Shown here in pieces: positions 10,298 to 22,400 of a DNA stretch of 64,000 bases (its first letter is position 1; every line of letters starts with the position of its first letter). The notes beneath the pieces were generated by a model that made no database searches, had not been told where the DNA came from, and was given only the letters and a program-made list of their open reading frames with translations. Both the position numbers and the translations under genes were made by a program. Origin of the DNA: Bradysia coprophila (Eukaryota; Arthropoda; Insecta; Diptera; Sciaridae); assembly GCF_014529535.1 (NCBI RefSeq), contig NW_023503493.1, positions 19,686,001-19,750,000 on the forward strand. The letters are read 5' to 3'.

Positions 10298-10890
10298 ACA
10301 AGGCAGGCGAGAAAATGAATATATCACTTCGGGAGCCTTTGTTGTAGAAAACGTTGTGTTGGCCACGGGAAATAAAAATTAGATAAATTTCCGGGCGATG
10401 AACAAATATCTATTTCGAATCCCTTCATAGAGTCGGTCTAAAAGCACTTTAGAGTAAAATCCTGCTTGGTTAAAGTAAAGCTATGCCGTGCTTTCAGCTA
10501 TATGCACCCTTACCCTCAATGCCTCTTTCTCTAATCAGTAAGTTTAATTATTTTTGTCATCACTGCGCGAATGTCATCACAGTGTTCGCAATGCAACCTC
10601 TGTGTGACCGGTGTGACCTCACCTCAGTAGCATTAAAAAAGTCAAACACGACCGTCGACCATCATATCAATTGAATTTTAAGTATAAGAACGTGTTTGAA
10701 GTCAATTTAATATCGAATATCAAATCACCTAAAAAAATCAGATTTTTAACACTTTGAGCATATTTAGAAGTATGGGAAAACGACGTTTGAATAGCAATAC
10801 TCAAAATAATTGCATCTACAAATATTATAGGTTAACATCCATCGTGTCCAGTCGACCAAATCCAGTCAATTGAGTGATTTGAATGTTACC
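10298..10890. other. Upstream region of the SMYD-like gene
   Basis: No gene is visible and the stretch is AT-rich. The 5' UTR of the next gene must end here, but no clear TATA-initiator pair was identified. Confidence 0.4.
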
Positions 10891-12549
10891 ATGGCCGACA
10901 ATTTGTGGAAAAAGGAATCAAATGAAACGAGCGCATTGTATGTGGACATATTTGCGAATAAATCGGATCTGGAATTCTGTGCGCAAAACTATGCAGAAAT
11001 CCACCGGCGTTTCGGTGCCTCAAGACAGAAAAAATGTAACCGAATATCACTTGCTCATCGTAAGACCGGAAATTCATTATTCGCTGAAGCAAAGTGGGTG
11101 GCTGCTATTGAACAATACAACAATAGTTTGCGATTCGCAGAGACAGGATCGCCAAATATTAGTTTAGCTTTGGCAAATCGCTCGGCATGTTTTTTTCACC
11201 TTAAAATGTATGAAGAATGTCTCAAAGATATTACATCGGCCAAGCAGACTCAATACCCGGAAAACTTGATGTTTAAATTGGAACAACGTGAGCGTGACTG
11301 TTTGAACAACATCGGAGAAATAATTGCAGGACCATTTGATAACATTGGACGCAAGTTGAGTTACGATGCTGATGAAAGCTTTCCGTGCATGGCCAATGTT
11401 CTACAAATTATGAGCGATGACAATGGCAATTTTTATACTGTTGCCAAGGAAGATATTGGTGTGGGTCAGACGGTTGTCATTGAACCTGCATTTACATCCT
11501 ACTTGTACATGCACTACGGCCATAAATGTAATATTTGCTTGAAGGAGCGCTCGAATCTACGGCCGTGTAAAAACTGTACAAGCGCAATGTTTTGCTCTGA
11601 TGACTGTGAACGCCATTATCTACACGAGTTAGAGTGCAATCTAAAATTTTGCGAGCATAGCCAGACCAATGGACAGATTTTGGAAGGTGTACGGTTAATT
11701 ATTTTGATCGTCAATCAGTTTGCAAATGCAAATGAATTGATTGATTTCGTTGAGCAAGTAATGAGAGACCGATACGAATTGCCTACTTCCTTGGCCGACT
11801 TTAAATCACAATATCGAGCATTTCTAAAATGTTCTACCAATTCAGAGTTTATAAAGTCCGACAATTATTTGTTGGTTACGTACTGTACGTATACCTTCAT
11901 TATGACTGTACCGAAAGTAAATGAATGGTTTCCGTCGCCATTGCATCGACGTTTCCTTGCACATTTGATTGGACAACACGTGCGGGTTTTCGAAATGAAT
12001 TCCATTAGAACTACTTACTTGAACGATAAAAACACCATGTTGGCTTATATGGGACTGATGAATCTCTTTTTTCGACATTCTTGTGCCCCAAACATTTTGA
12101 ACTGTGAATGCGATGGACATAACAGTTTTGTAACCATTCGCCCGGTTAAAAAGGGCGATCGATTGCAAATTTCATACGTTGATCCGCGTGCGTCCCAGGC
12201 AAAACGTCAACTGGATTTGCAGAATCGCTATCAAATCAAGTGTAATTGCATGCGGTGCAATTATTCGTCAACGACGCCTGCATCAGATGAACGAAAACAA
12301 ATCAGTTCGGATCCAAATTTCAATGAAATCGTGCACTTTGATGTTGAAAACTTGTATGTTTCCAGTGCCGAGGAGTCGCTCAAAATCATAGAGAAATGTA
12401 TCACTTCGCTGGAGAAGTGCAAAGACATTTCATGGTGCACCGAAATCGAACAGATTGTAGATGTGTTCATCAAAGTTCTTCGCATTCATTTGGCAAGTCC
12501 GTTGCCGTACAGTTTTGAGGATCTGGTCATGGGTCAATTAAACATATAG
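10891..12549 (+). CDS. SMYD4-like TPR-MYND-SET protein, 552 aa, intronless
   Basis: The start is the ATG at 10891 in ACCATGG; the frame is open a little further upstream without an ATG. Residues about 50-135 are TPR-like helices (HRKTGNSLFAEAKWVAAIEQ). Residues about 213-249 are a MYND zinc finger with the C-x2-C ... C-x2-C ... C-x3-C ... H-x3-C ligand series (CNIC, CKNC, CSDDC, HELEC). The SET core includes RHSCAPN (395-401), GDRLQISYVD (422-431) and the post-SET CNCMRC (451-456). This order (TPR, split SET with MYND inserted, post-SET) is that of insect SMYD4-type lysine methyltransferases. The usual Asn of NHSC is Arg here (R395). That position normally helps bind S-adenosylmethionine, so activity may be altered. 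The lack of introns, unlike most neighbours, could mean a retrocopy or an expanded intronless family. The substrate is unknown. Confidence 0.87.
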   Translation: MADNLWKKESNETSALYVDIFANKSDLEFCAQNYAEIHRRFGASRQKKCNRISLAHRKTGNSLFAEAKWVAAIEQYNNSLRFAETGSPNISLALANRSACFFHLKMYEECLKDITSAKQTQYPENLMFKLEQRERDCLNNIGEIIAGPFDNIGRKLSYDADESFPCMANVLQIMSDDNGNFYTVAKEDIGVGQTVVIEPAFTSYLYMHYGHKCNICLKERSNLRPCKNCTSAMFCSDDCERHYLHELECNLKFCEHSQTNGQILEGVRLIILIVNQFANANELIDFVEQVMRDRYELPTSLADFKSQYRAFLKCSTNSEFIKSDNYLLVTYCTYTFIMTVPKVNEWFPSPLHRRFLAHLIGQHVRVFEMNSIRTTYLNDKNTMLAYMGLMNLFFRHSCAPNILNCECDGHNSFVTIRPVKKGDRLQISYVDPRASQAKRQLDLQNRYQIKCNCMRCNYSSTTPASDERKQISSDPNFNEIVHFDVENLYVSSAEESLKIIEKCITSLEKCKDISWCTEIEQIVDVFIKVLRIHLASPLPYSFEDLVMGQLNI

Positions 12550-13149
12550 ATGGAAACATCAAAATCTTGAATTTAATATGTATTCTGATTGATTAACATT
12601 TAATTATCGTTGAAGCAAAAACATGAAATCAACATGTAACTTTCCACTAAGGAAATACCATAAAATGAAATAAATTTGTCGTTTCTTACTGCGGATTTTT
12701 AGGTTTTCTCAATGTAATTTTGTTGTTCTGCATTGTCTAACGTTCATTGATATCGAAATCGTGATACAGCAGCCGTACATGGTTCAGAAATTTTTTTAGT
12801 CAAATCTTCGTAGATCTTTGAGTAGCAGTAGATTAGATGAGCCTCAAATTTACACTTCACTACAAATGTATGTTTGGTGTCATTGGAACGTTGACTGCTC
12901 ATGTCTCGGTGTAGATGAATTTTAAATGAGACCCTATTTGCCACGAAAGTACTTTTCCAACGACCCCTCACACAATTATTTTCGCAATTTCGGTCCATAA
13001 TCATCACCTTTCCATGCATCCATTTAATGTCGTTTTGAAGGTATTTATTTCACAGTGCGTTTTTGATTATTTTTTCGCACTTGGGCTTTTTCACATTTTT
13101 TTCGCACGCTACATAGCTCAGTACCTTTAAGAAAGACTAAATTTTATAA
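12550..13149. other. Intergenic 3' flank of the SMYD-like gene
   Basis: An AATAAA-like sequence (GAAATAAATTTG) occurs near 12668, about 120 bp after the stop, and may serve for polyadenylation. No gene was seen. Confidence 0.4.
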
Positions 13150-13250
13150 ATAAAAACTTTGCACAGACCAGGATTTGAACATCCAACACCAAAATTCTTC
13201 CAAACACCATGCAACGACCATAGCCATTCGGCTCCAGAGTCACACAATTA
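13150..13250 (-). repeat. Possible tRNA-derived SINE fragment
   Basis: On the minus strand a B-box-like GTTCAAATCCTGG follows, at roughly 45 nt, an A-box-like TGGCTATGGTCG. There is no cloverleaf, so it is not a functional tRNA. It may be the head of a SINE. The assignment is weak. Confidence 0.4.
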
Positions 13251-13377
13251 TACAGAACGTATTGTTGAAGCGTACATACTAAGCATTGACTACTTGATTG
13301 TTTGAATGTTTGGTAGAAATTTTGGTAATATTTTGCATTGGAAAGGTGATTATGGCCCGAAATTGCGAAAAACGTTG

Positions 13378-13499
13378 TATCTACCACGGTAGGTATGCCG
13401 GTATTTTTTCGCACACGACGTCTTGTCGACCTCGGCTTCGCCTCGGATCGACAATCGACATCTAGTGCGAAAAAATACCTATACCTACCTTGGTAGATA
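13378..13499. mobile_element. 122-bp hairpin element
   Basis: TATCTACCACGGTAGGTAT...TATTTTTTCGCAC at the left mirrors GTGCGAAAAAATA...ACCTTGGTAGATA at the right. The loop is GACCTCGGCTTCGCCTCGG, identical to that of the element at 15271-15381. Confidence 0.75.
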
Positions 13500-13579
13500 A
13501 ATAACTATTACAGTTCGTGAATAAGAACTATACAGTACAGTTCGTGAATAAATATTACCAGTATGTACCAGTTTTTTAC

Positions 13580-13687
13580 CAAATTAGGAGGCCAAAAATC
13601 GTACTTTTCATTACACTGTATTCATACACTTCTAAAATAATGAAATTTACAATCGGACACTGTACGATTTTTGACCTTCTAATTTTG
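13580..13687. mobile_element. 108-bp inverted-repeat element
   Basis: CAAATTAGGAGGCCAAAAAT...GTAC pairs imperfectly with GTACGATTTTTGACCTTCTAA...TTTTG. It is non-coding. Confidence 0.65.
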
Positions 13688-14348
13688 TAAACAATTGGTG
13701 CGATATTGCTAGAGAGCTGCCTTGGTTTTTATGTGTCGATGCAAAGATTAACCCAAACTCCCTCTCCGAGCTGATGCATAATGTTAGTCTTACCACACAG
13801 AGACATATAAAACATATTTTTTGGCTTCTAGGGACCAATAGATACCTAGGTATGTTTTCAAAACTCTCATTACAAAAATGGTTGCCAATAGTTATTTGGA
13901 TCACAAGGGACGAAAGTAAAAAAAATCAACTGTGTGCGAGAGTTGCTGCCCGCGCCGAAGGCACACATAACTTTTTATCACGAGAGCTACGAAAATTGTA
14001 ATTGAGGCACATAAACTCGAAGAAATGCGTTATAGTATGATGAATTAAACCAACATATGCTGATATTTGCGGGGATCCTCATGAGAGGTGAGTTTGTTTA
14101 TATGAAATCGCTATGTCCTCCGGTTTGTATGAATAGACCAAACCTGGTTTATACTTTCATTGAATTTTTTAGCATCGCTGAGGATCGTCTAAATTCCTTT
14201 GACAATATTTCCAGATGTCCACGCATACTACCGCTATTCCAATTTCGTTAATAATAACTGAATTGAATTTCTTCCAAATTTCCACAAATATTTTTGGAAT
14301 CGTTTCTGCAGCACCCGATAGCAGAACAATCACCTTAAGGCACTGTCA

Positions 14349-14509
14349 AGCACCAAAGCTGACTTTGACATCACTCAATTAGAAGGCCAAAAAACACCTG
14401 TTGACTATTATTTTTTTAATTTTTTGTATAGTAATTGTATGAAAAAGAATAGCCAACTTTGATCGGTTCAGTCCTCTATTTGGGCGACGTCAAAGTCAGC
14501 TGCGGTGCT
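14349..14509. mobile_element. 161-bp inverted-repeat element, related to one at 59742-59860
   Basis: AGCACCAAAGCTGACTTTGAC and GTCAAAGTCAGCTGCGGTGCT are the arms. The interior ATGAAAAAGAATAGCCAAC resembles the reverse strand near 59775-59795, which suggests a shared family. Confidence 0.6.
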
Positions 14510-14947
14510 AGACCGTGCTCTGGCTCGTATATGGATGGTAATGGGTAATTTGTCACACGGAGCAAAAAAATGACGTTTTTGAATTTTTTACAATCTCGCA
14601 CACGCAAACTTTATACCAAAAGTAGTTGTTAGCTCTGTCGTCAACGTAATTTCAAAAAGAAAATTGTGTGCTAGTTCCCCTTTTTCGTAGTTGAAGAGTG
14701 TGCTGTTTTAGCACCGTGTGCTAGATTACCCCACGCCTTTGTTGGGGATAGATGGACTAGTAGATGACCTCCGTTTCCATACTATTACTATCAGGAAAGG
14801 AGAATAACAGAGTTTACATCGGCTCGATCACATTTAACATTGTACGTTCTCAGTTACTGTGCCGTGAGTTCTAAATAGAAAAATATTTTAGGGTCAGAGT
14901 AATAGTGTGGATGACGCTATAAAAGTTTTCAATTAAAAGAAGTTAAG

Positions 14948-15081
14948 TATTTTTCTGTATACGTGAGAGTGTATTGGTGAGATATGATATGAATCGGTCG
15001 GTAGGGGAAGTAAACGGTCGAGAAGGAAAGTAACGGTTGGGAAGGAATGCACCAACACACTCTCACTATTACAGAAAAATA
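14948..15081. mobile_element. 134-bp inverted-repeat element
   Basis: TATTTTTCTGTA...GAGAGTGTATTGGTG and CACCAACACACTCTC...TACAGAAAAATA form the arms. It lies directly next to the hairpin at 15091. Confidence 0.7.
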
Positions 15082-15090
15082 TCTTTCAAA

Positions 15091-15171
15091 ATACCCCAAT
15101 ACACACTCGATGTATGTTTTCGCTTGGGCTTCGCCCACGCGTGCACACACATCTTGTGTGTATTGGGGTAT
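15091..15171. repeat. 81-bp hairpin
   Basis: ATACCCCAATACACAC and its exact reverse complement flank a core with GGGCTTCGCCC, a strong internal stem-loop. Confidence 0.75.
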
Positions 15172-15270
15172 AATGAAATATACTATTACATGCTACATGC
15201 GTCGAAAACCGTACTTTCCATGTTTCAAGCACTTCTTTCGAAGCCCTCAGCATGTAAAATCCATTACATA

Positions 15271-15381
15271 ACTCGGGATAAAAATGAAAAGTCTCGTTTT
15301 AGTGTGTTTATTGACCTCGGCTTCGCCTCGGATCAACAAAATTCACATAAAAACTCTACTTTTCATCTTTTTATCCCTAGT
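15271..15381. mobile_element. 111-bp hairpin element with flanking direct repeat
   Basis: ACTCGGGATAAAAATGAAAAG and CTTTTCATCTTTTTATCCC...AGT are the arms. The loop is GACCTCGGCTTCGCCTCGGAT. The 10-bp direct repeat CATGTAAAAT occurs on both sides (15251 and about 15382), perhaps a remnant of a target duplication or of a larger unit. Confidence 0.65.
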
Positions 15382-15384
15382 CAT

Positions 15385-16458
15385 GTAAAATACTATGAAA
15401 TCTCTTGAAATACCTAGACCAATAATGAAGTAAAGCAATAGATAGTAAAACTGATGATGTCCTTGCCGTGTGATATTCACACTTTTCCTAAAGAATTGAG
15501 AGCAACATTTACCAGTCACCTTGTCGGTCCATTTACTTTTTACTCTGATAGGGTTTGTCTATAAAATCAAAGTTCTTGAAATAAGAAGAGTAACTATTTC
15601 AAGGACTCTGAATTTTTAAAGTTACAAGTAAGTGTCAAACATTTCGCTTTTCTTTCAATAAAAATTTATTTTGGCATTTAACTAAATTTTGGTTCGAGAA
15701 CCATTAATTGTAACAATTGTTTTTAATGTTTAAATGACATCCACGACTGAAACGAAGAAAATTATATTCTCAAAAGGGAATGCTCATAAATGACAAGTTT
15801 AATGGTTAAATTTGCGGATTCGAATATTTGGACCGTAAAATTAGTGGACAACCAACTTTTATTGTCATTATAGCAAAATCCCTTTCATATACATCAATCT
15901 TTAAGGATCGTACTGCTGCAACTGATTGAACGATTTCAGCCTTACGACCTTTACTGTCTAATTGTTTGGTGTGTCTTTACAGATCTAAAATATATGTACC
16001 GAAAATACGAACAGTTATACAGGTAAATATTACATCCAACAAAATTAAGTTTTAGTAGCTAGGAGTGGTTTTGTAATTTTAATTTCGATTCTCAAAAAAT
16101 CACTTCCACGCGACCGCACAATTAGCCTTCATAACCTTACACTCACCAAGGATCTTTCAGAACCTTGAGACTTATGTCCTACAGAAGGTCTATCGAGTCG
16201 AAATTTGTCAGCAATGCGCCTGAAAATTCATAATCGAAAGAAAACCTCCAGAACTCGAATCCTTCGAAAATTGACTTTCGATTCGGACATAATTGACCGA
16301 GGCGTCGTGTTAGTATTGAGGCGATTACTGTATGAGCGGAGCGGTCGATTTTATGGGATATTTAGTATTATAGAACGGTAGAACTGCATAACTGAAGTAA
16401 ATAATGTCTCACATTTTAACAAAGCATCCAACTAAGAATCCATCCAACCACACAAAAC
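15385..16458. other. Intergenic, no gene seen
   Basis: This is AT-rich DNA downstream of the MANSC/LDLa gene, whose 3' UTR lies in the right part. No repeat or gene was recognised. Confidence 0.45.
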
Positions 16459-19400
16459 TTATAAGTACATTCCGTTCACCAAAAAGTCAGCGTCGTGAGC
16501 ATATTGACTTTTACCACCACGTCGGGTTCGTCTTCTAACCACAGTTGCTCGGCATCCGACGAGTACTGCCAAAGCTGCTGTGATGATAATTCCTACAAAA
16601 AGAAAATGGGTTTTCGTTGGTGAACGATGCTCAACAACATTCAGGATGTGAAATTCGGTAATATACCTAAAGTCAATGATAGAACTGCACCACCAGGTCG
16701 ATCAGCTGCTCCGTCATGATCAATAAACTCCATATCCAAATCCGATTTGATCATTTTCAGTTGTTCATGCATTGGTTTGTCGTGCTGTTCGTCATGTTTT
16801 TTTGCCTTGTCTTTGTTGATTTTTGACCGATTTTCTTTATGCTTTCGAGGTTTTTTCTTCGGTGGCGGTTCAGTTACTTGAACAGTTCGTTCATCTTCTT
16901 CGTATTCGCTTTCCTCGTCACTATCTTGCACATTATCGGCTGAAACTTTTGACTTCGGTAATTTTACAGCGTTGTTATTAACTGGATGATTGTCCAATGG
17001 TGCATTTACAACCGGACGAACCGGCCAATTGGACCTTTGCTGTTGTTCCCTAATTTGAGATTCGAGAATATCTTGTTGCATCGGTTGCAATTGTTGTTGT
17101 TGCTGTTGTATCGGTTGCACAATCATCGGAACTTGCGGCTGCTGTTGTGGCCACGTTTGTGAAATACGTGTGTCAGCAGACCATTGGGGAATTCGATAAG
17201 TGTCTGGTAAATTTTGCATATATGGCTCGCTTTGTGGTACCGCATAGCCGTTGTTTGCTATATATTGCTGAGCAAGATTGTTGTTGTTGGTGTTAGGAAT
17301 TTGAAGACCACCTTTATGGTTGAATATATGACTGTCTTGTTCTGGAATTCGAAATAAAAAAATTTATTAAATTTGATTTTTTCCTTGACATGTTCTGTTG
17401 ACTTGTCACAATGTCCAAAGGTGTGCATCTCTTGCAATATCTATCACGCGAGATACAATCGCTAATTTTGTAATTTAATCTCTCCGGAAATTCAACGAAA
17501 TTCCATCGAATGACTCAGACAATACTTATCGTGTGTGAGAAAAAGATTTATTCAAAATCATCTGAACATTATGAACTCTTTGTCAATCGTATAACTCGCA
17601 CGACTGAACCAATAAGCTATGAGCGAAGGGCGAAATTTACTTCAACAATCGTGAGTTCCATAATATTCCTTTGATGGTAGAAACTCGTTACGAAAACTTA
17701 CCAACGTCAAATGGCTGTTCCTGTTGAGGCCACTTAATGGGAGCGGTCATCGGATCTTCTCTGTTACGTCCCATAGCATATGGCCGTTGCACCGCCGGTA
17801 CAGGATTTTGGTGCTAAAAAGAAGTGTACATACGTTTGAAACATGCATCTGATTGTTATTATTATTTATTCGCTCTGCATTACAACTATCAAACGACTTC
17901 AGAGTCTTGAACATGGGTTACAGCATAATAATTAAATTACACATGAATCAGTCGAGTATGAACCACACCTGACGATAATATGTTAACAATATACGAAACG
18001 TGTTCAACGGAATTCATTGTGAAATCTCGTTGGTGAGTTTAAATAAAATTGAAAATATTAATTATTGTAATACGTCTAATCGCCAGCATAATTAATTGCA
18101 GCGATGCAGTTAGAATTGATTGTTTCGTGTTTTTCCGTTTTGGATTGATAACTTTTCTTACGAAATTTATTTTTGTGTCGTGTGTAGTTGCTTGCATGGT
18201 TAATGCAGTCTTATTTCACAATTATTTTTCCATCTTTAAGTGGCTTTGCATAATTTAAAAAATTCGACGATAATTTTAGACCGAGTACCATTGCTAAAAC
18301 AAATGATTTCTGCCTTGAGAATCTCGTCCTATTTTAATTTAATCTGGCGAAAATTAATACTCAGATCAAATGAAGTAATAGATGACACTCTTCTATATAC
18401 CTTCTATTAGCTGATATAAAGTCGAGATGGAAATAAATGAAAATAAATCAAACTTCAAGTTGCGCCGGTTTGTAACAAGATGTAAATGCACTGGACAAAC
18501 AACAATGCTTCGATTGCTATTACCGTATTATGGTTCTCACAACAATTTTTATTTTAATATGTAAATTTAAAAAAAAATGGAAATATTTAATCAAAACTGG
18601 AGGATAATAATTTTCTGGACGAATTTGCAGCCATAATGATAGCTGTGATAATTTAATCAGCCTTTTAGCAAACAAATAAATGATAATTACCACATTTCCT
18701 TCAGGTAACGGAATGAATAATCATCGTGGTGGAGTGGTAAACAGAAAATCATGATGCAGACTGATCGGTTTCGTGTGTAGCAAATCATGTGTTTACCAAC
18801 ATTGCTTACACAAGTTGTGCACTGCATTTTATATTATTATATTTAAGAAAATTAAAATGTGGTACACAATTTGATTTTTGCAACTATGAGAATTGTTGCT
18901 CAGTTTCCCATAATAATACAAAAAATAATTGCCGCATAATTTCTCTGTTGTCTTTTTGTTTTCATTACAAATATTAAGTAGAGTCTTGGGCAATATGCTT
19001 GAATAATAAATGCAATTTTTGCATCGGATCGAATTGAATAATGCAAAAGAAAAATTAAACTTAAATGCTCTAGCAAATGGAGGAATGTCTCTCTTTATTT
19101 ATCGCAACCATTGAATGATGTAATTTAATTTACATTTATTTACCTTTTGAACATCAACAATATTTGTCCGCTGTTGAATGATGTTATTATTGTTATTGTT
19201 GTTATGCATCTGTGAACCAATGGGTACAACTGGTTGTGTTTTTACCGCTACAATTGAATTAGCCGGACACTAAAGAAAACAGAAAAATGTTTTTTTTTTG
19301 TTTTGTTTAACTCCAGACTCTAGACGAAATTAAAGTACCTCTGATCCTTCATCACTGCCATCCATACACTGTGGAATGCCATCACAGGCATTATAGATAG

Positions 19401-22400
19401 CAATACATTCACCCGAATGGCATTGGAATTGGAAACGACTACATTTTATTATTGGAGCTGCAAATGGGAATGCAATTACTTCATTAATATTTGGTGATTC
19501 AAATAGTATTTGGAACTATAACTCAATTCCGAACAAATGAATTTATTATGCTTCATAAGCAAGGTCAAGGTTACCCATGAAAAAAAATGAAATTATAGGA
19601 AAGTAGGTATTTGGAAAACCTCTTCGTTTTACATACTTTAAGGATCACATGAAACTTTCTGGAAAATGTCACTGTGTTTTACATTAAGGAAGTAGCAAGA
19701 ATTGCTCAAAATAATGCAAGTGTAACATCTCGACTTCTCAGACTCATTGGGTCTGACGGTAAAAAGAACCACAAAGTATAACTCCATTTACAATTAGATT
19801 GATCGGAAAGAGCAGAGGGATTCTTTTGAAAATCCACCTATCAAAATCGGACCCATTTCGTCTAGTATGGATATATATACATGGTTTAAAAGGTCTTTGC
19901 CGTATGTATGTTACGACTAGCGTGTTAGGTTCACATTAAGCGTCATCAGTGTCAACCCAGACCTGTATAAAAGTTCACACAGATTTTGAAAATTTTTCTT
20001 GCACATTTTTGCAAACATATATCAATGAATCTAATCAAACTAGGCATGACCCGAAAGTACTTAAGCTCAGCTTTCGAACAAGCCCACTCTCAACCGGAAC
20101 TATCATTTATAACGGCCAAAAAATTCGGATAAAAAACACTATCTTTCCAACTTCGGAGATCTTCCGCCAGCAACCAGGTGTGGCCTGTTTTGAGGTCTAC
20201 TGGCAAAGACCTTTCAAACCATGTATATATCCATCGCAGACGAAATGGGTCCGATTTTGATAGGTGGATTTTCAAAAGAATCCCTCGCAGTCTTTTGACG
20301 AAATTTCTCTTTTACTTTTAACAAAGACCATTAATTCCACACTTTATTGAAATGTTAACTTTGAGTGAAATAGATGAAAAAATTTACTGCCATTAACAAT
20401 GAGCTGCAAAAACTATCATCATTTATTTTTGTAGTTTCCCGTGTCGATTACCGATTAGGTTAGATCGCAGTATGGTAATTATACCAATTTTCTACACTCA
20501 TGAGGATTTTATCAGATTATAAACGATAGGAATTCACAATTTTATTTTATTAACTTTTGTCTCTACATTTATTACCTTTAGTGGTTGATGTTATGTCGCC
20601 CATCCGAATACCCAATGGGGGAATAAGGGTTGTAACTGCATCGCTTAAATTATAAAAATATGAAGCGAAATTAATGTAATTAAGCAGAAAATATAATTAA
20701 ATTAAACGGAAAACATCATAGCATCTACAGTTGTAGACAGTTGTAGATGCTATGAAAACATGCAATTTTCATACCTATGGGGTTTGTCTTTTAGATTAGA
20801 CAATTCCATCTCATGCTGAGATAATGGAACGGGTACAATCTGAGCCGGATAGGTGTTAACGCTTTTGGCTACCTCGTCTCGCTTAGTTTCAGGTGTTAAA
20901 ACGGCACTGGTATAATTTCCGTGATGCGTAAATTTGCATCGAAAGTTTTGCGATGGGCCACAATGGAACAGAAAACATGTTCCTTGGTTCTGAAATGGAT
21001 TTATTGTTTTTGTTTTGTTAATTTCTACGATTAACTTGAAAGAACAACATGTTATTCGTGTTCAGACAGTTTGGTATACGCTTTGGTTATGTAAAAGAAA
21101 ACAAAAATTCTTTTAATTATAAACATATAAAAGTAATTTATCTTTAAAATGCCTACGGCGACGCAGATATTTTTTTGTTCACCGCAGAAAAATACGCTCA
21201 CATTGTACACTCATGTGTGATGTATTAATATCAAGTGATGTATCCTGTGTGTATGCGAGAAGAGATCATGGGAATAGCAACAACATAATAATAAGAACAA
21301 AACATTTCTTTCATATTCATAATAATCAACGAAAAAACAACATCCAGAATTGTTTGTTTATTTATTTACGTTTATGAAGATGGAGAGCTTCATAAAAAAA
21401 TATAATTTTCGCTTGGCAACACTTTACGTTATAAACTCGAAGCGTATTCTAGGTATGAAACGTTTATATCACAGATTTAAAATCTCTCTCAGAACAATTA
21501 ACGTTTTGTTTCGTAATTACGAACATTTGAATACATAAATCATTACCTAAACAAAACGACAATAAGAAGTTATAAACAGTTCCGTGAAGAGTACAAATAT
21601 AACATGATGAATACAGTGAACTGAACAATGTAAGCATAGGTTTACTATGTAAAAGCCATCCGAGCTCTATCCGTACGTATAGTCCCATTCACGCATTGAT
21701 TTTGTCTTTTATGTTCATGAACGTTTCGGTCCTCTATACATATGTCATGCACGTATGATCCATAAAAAATTCAAGTCGCGTTTAACGAAAAAAATAACGA
21801 AAACCAACAAATTATTTTGAATTTTTTTTTTTTTTTGGTAAAGCTACAATTGTTCGAACAACAGAAACACTTATACAATTATGAGACTTTAAATTTCGTC
21901 TTGATGGGAAGCATGATCATAAATTGTTTTTTTTGGAGGAAAAATGGTCCAGCGAAACAAGAGTGGACTAGTTTAGAACAATGAACTATTAGGCGGTCTG
22001 AGATACAGTTAAAATTTAATTTGAAATCTAAGTAAAATAAATCACAGCGAAAGCATGAACAAGAAAATATTTCTGAGGTAGAAGGACTTATTTTATGATA
22101 TTGGCGGAGAATAATGTTTCGTCCTAATTTTCTTTAGTTACTAGCACTGTTTCCCGGCCTTCGGCCGGGTCGTACTGTTCCCAGGGTTATTTATCAAAAT
22201 AAAGTTTCCTTACATGGTTATCAACCCTACATGTCGTATTAAAAAAATATCATTACAATTCTGGCTTCGCGTTCCGAAATTTAATTTAATTTCAACTCTA
22301 AGTTCTTGCATTTAGAGATTCAACTCTACGCTTCCAGTTTTCCAAACTTCGAATTTGAATTCTACATTTTTAATGTAATCATAATCTTAATCCTTAATTT

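Noticed and set aside
9982-10366. Open frames on both strands around the long palindrome
   Set aside because: They are mirror images produced by the palindrome itself.
19949-20260. 103-codon open frame inside the intronic MITE
   Set aside because: It overlaps the terminal repeat, shows no domain, and the opposite strand has a similar frame over the same palindromic sequence.
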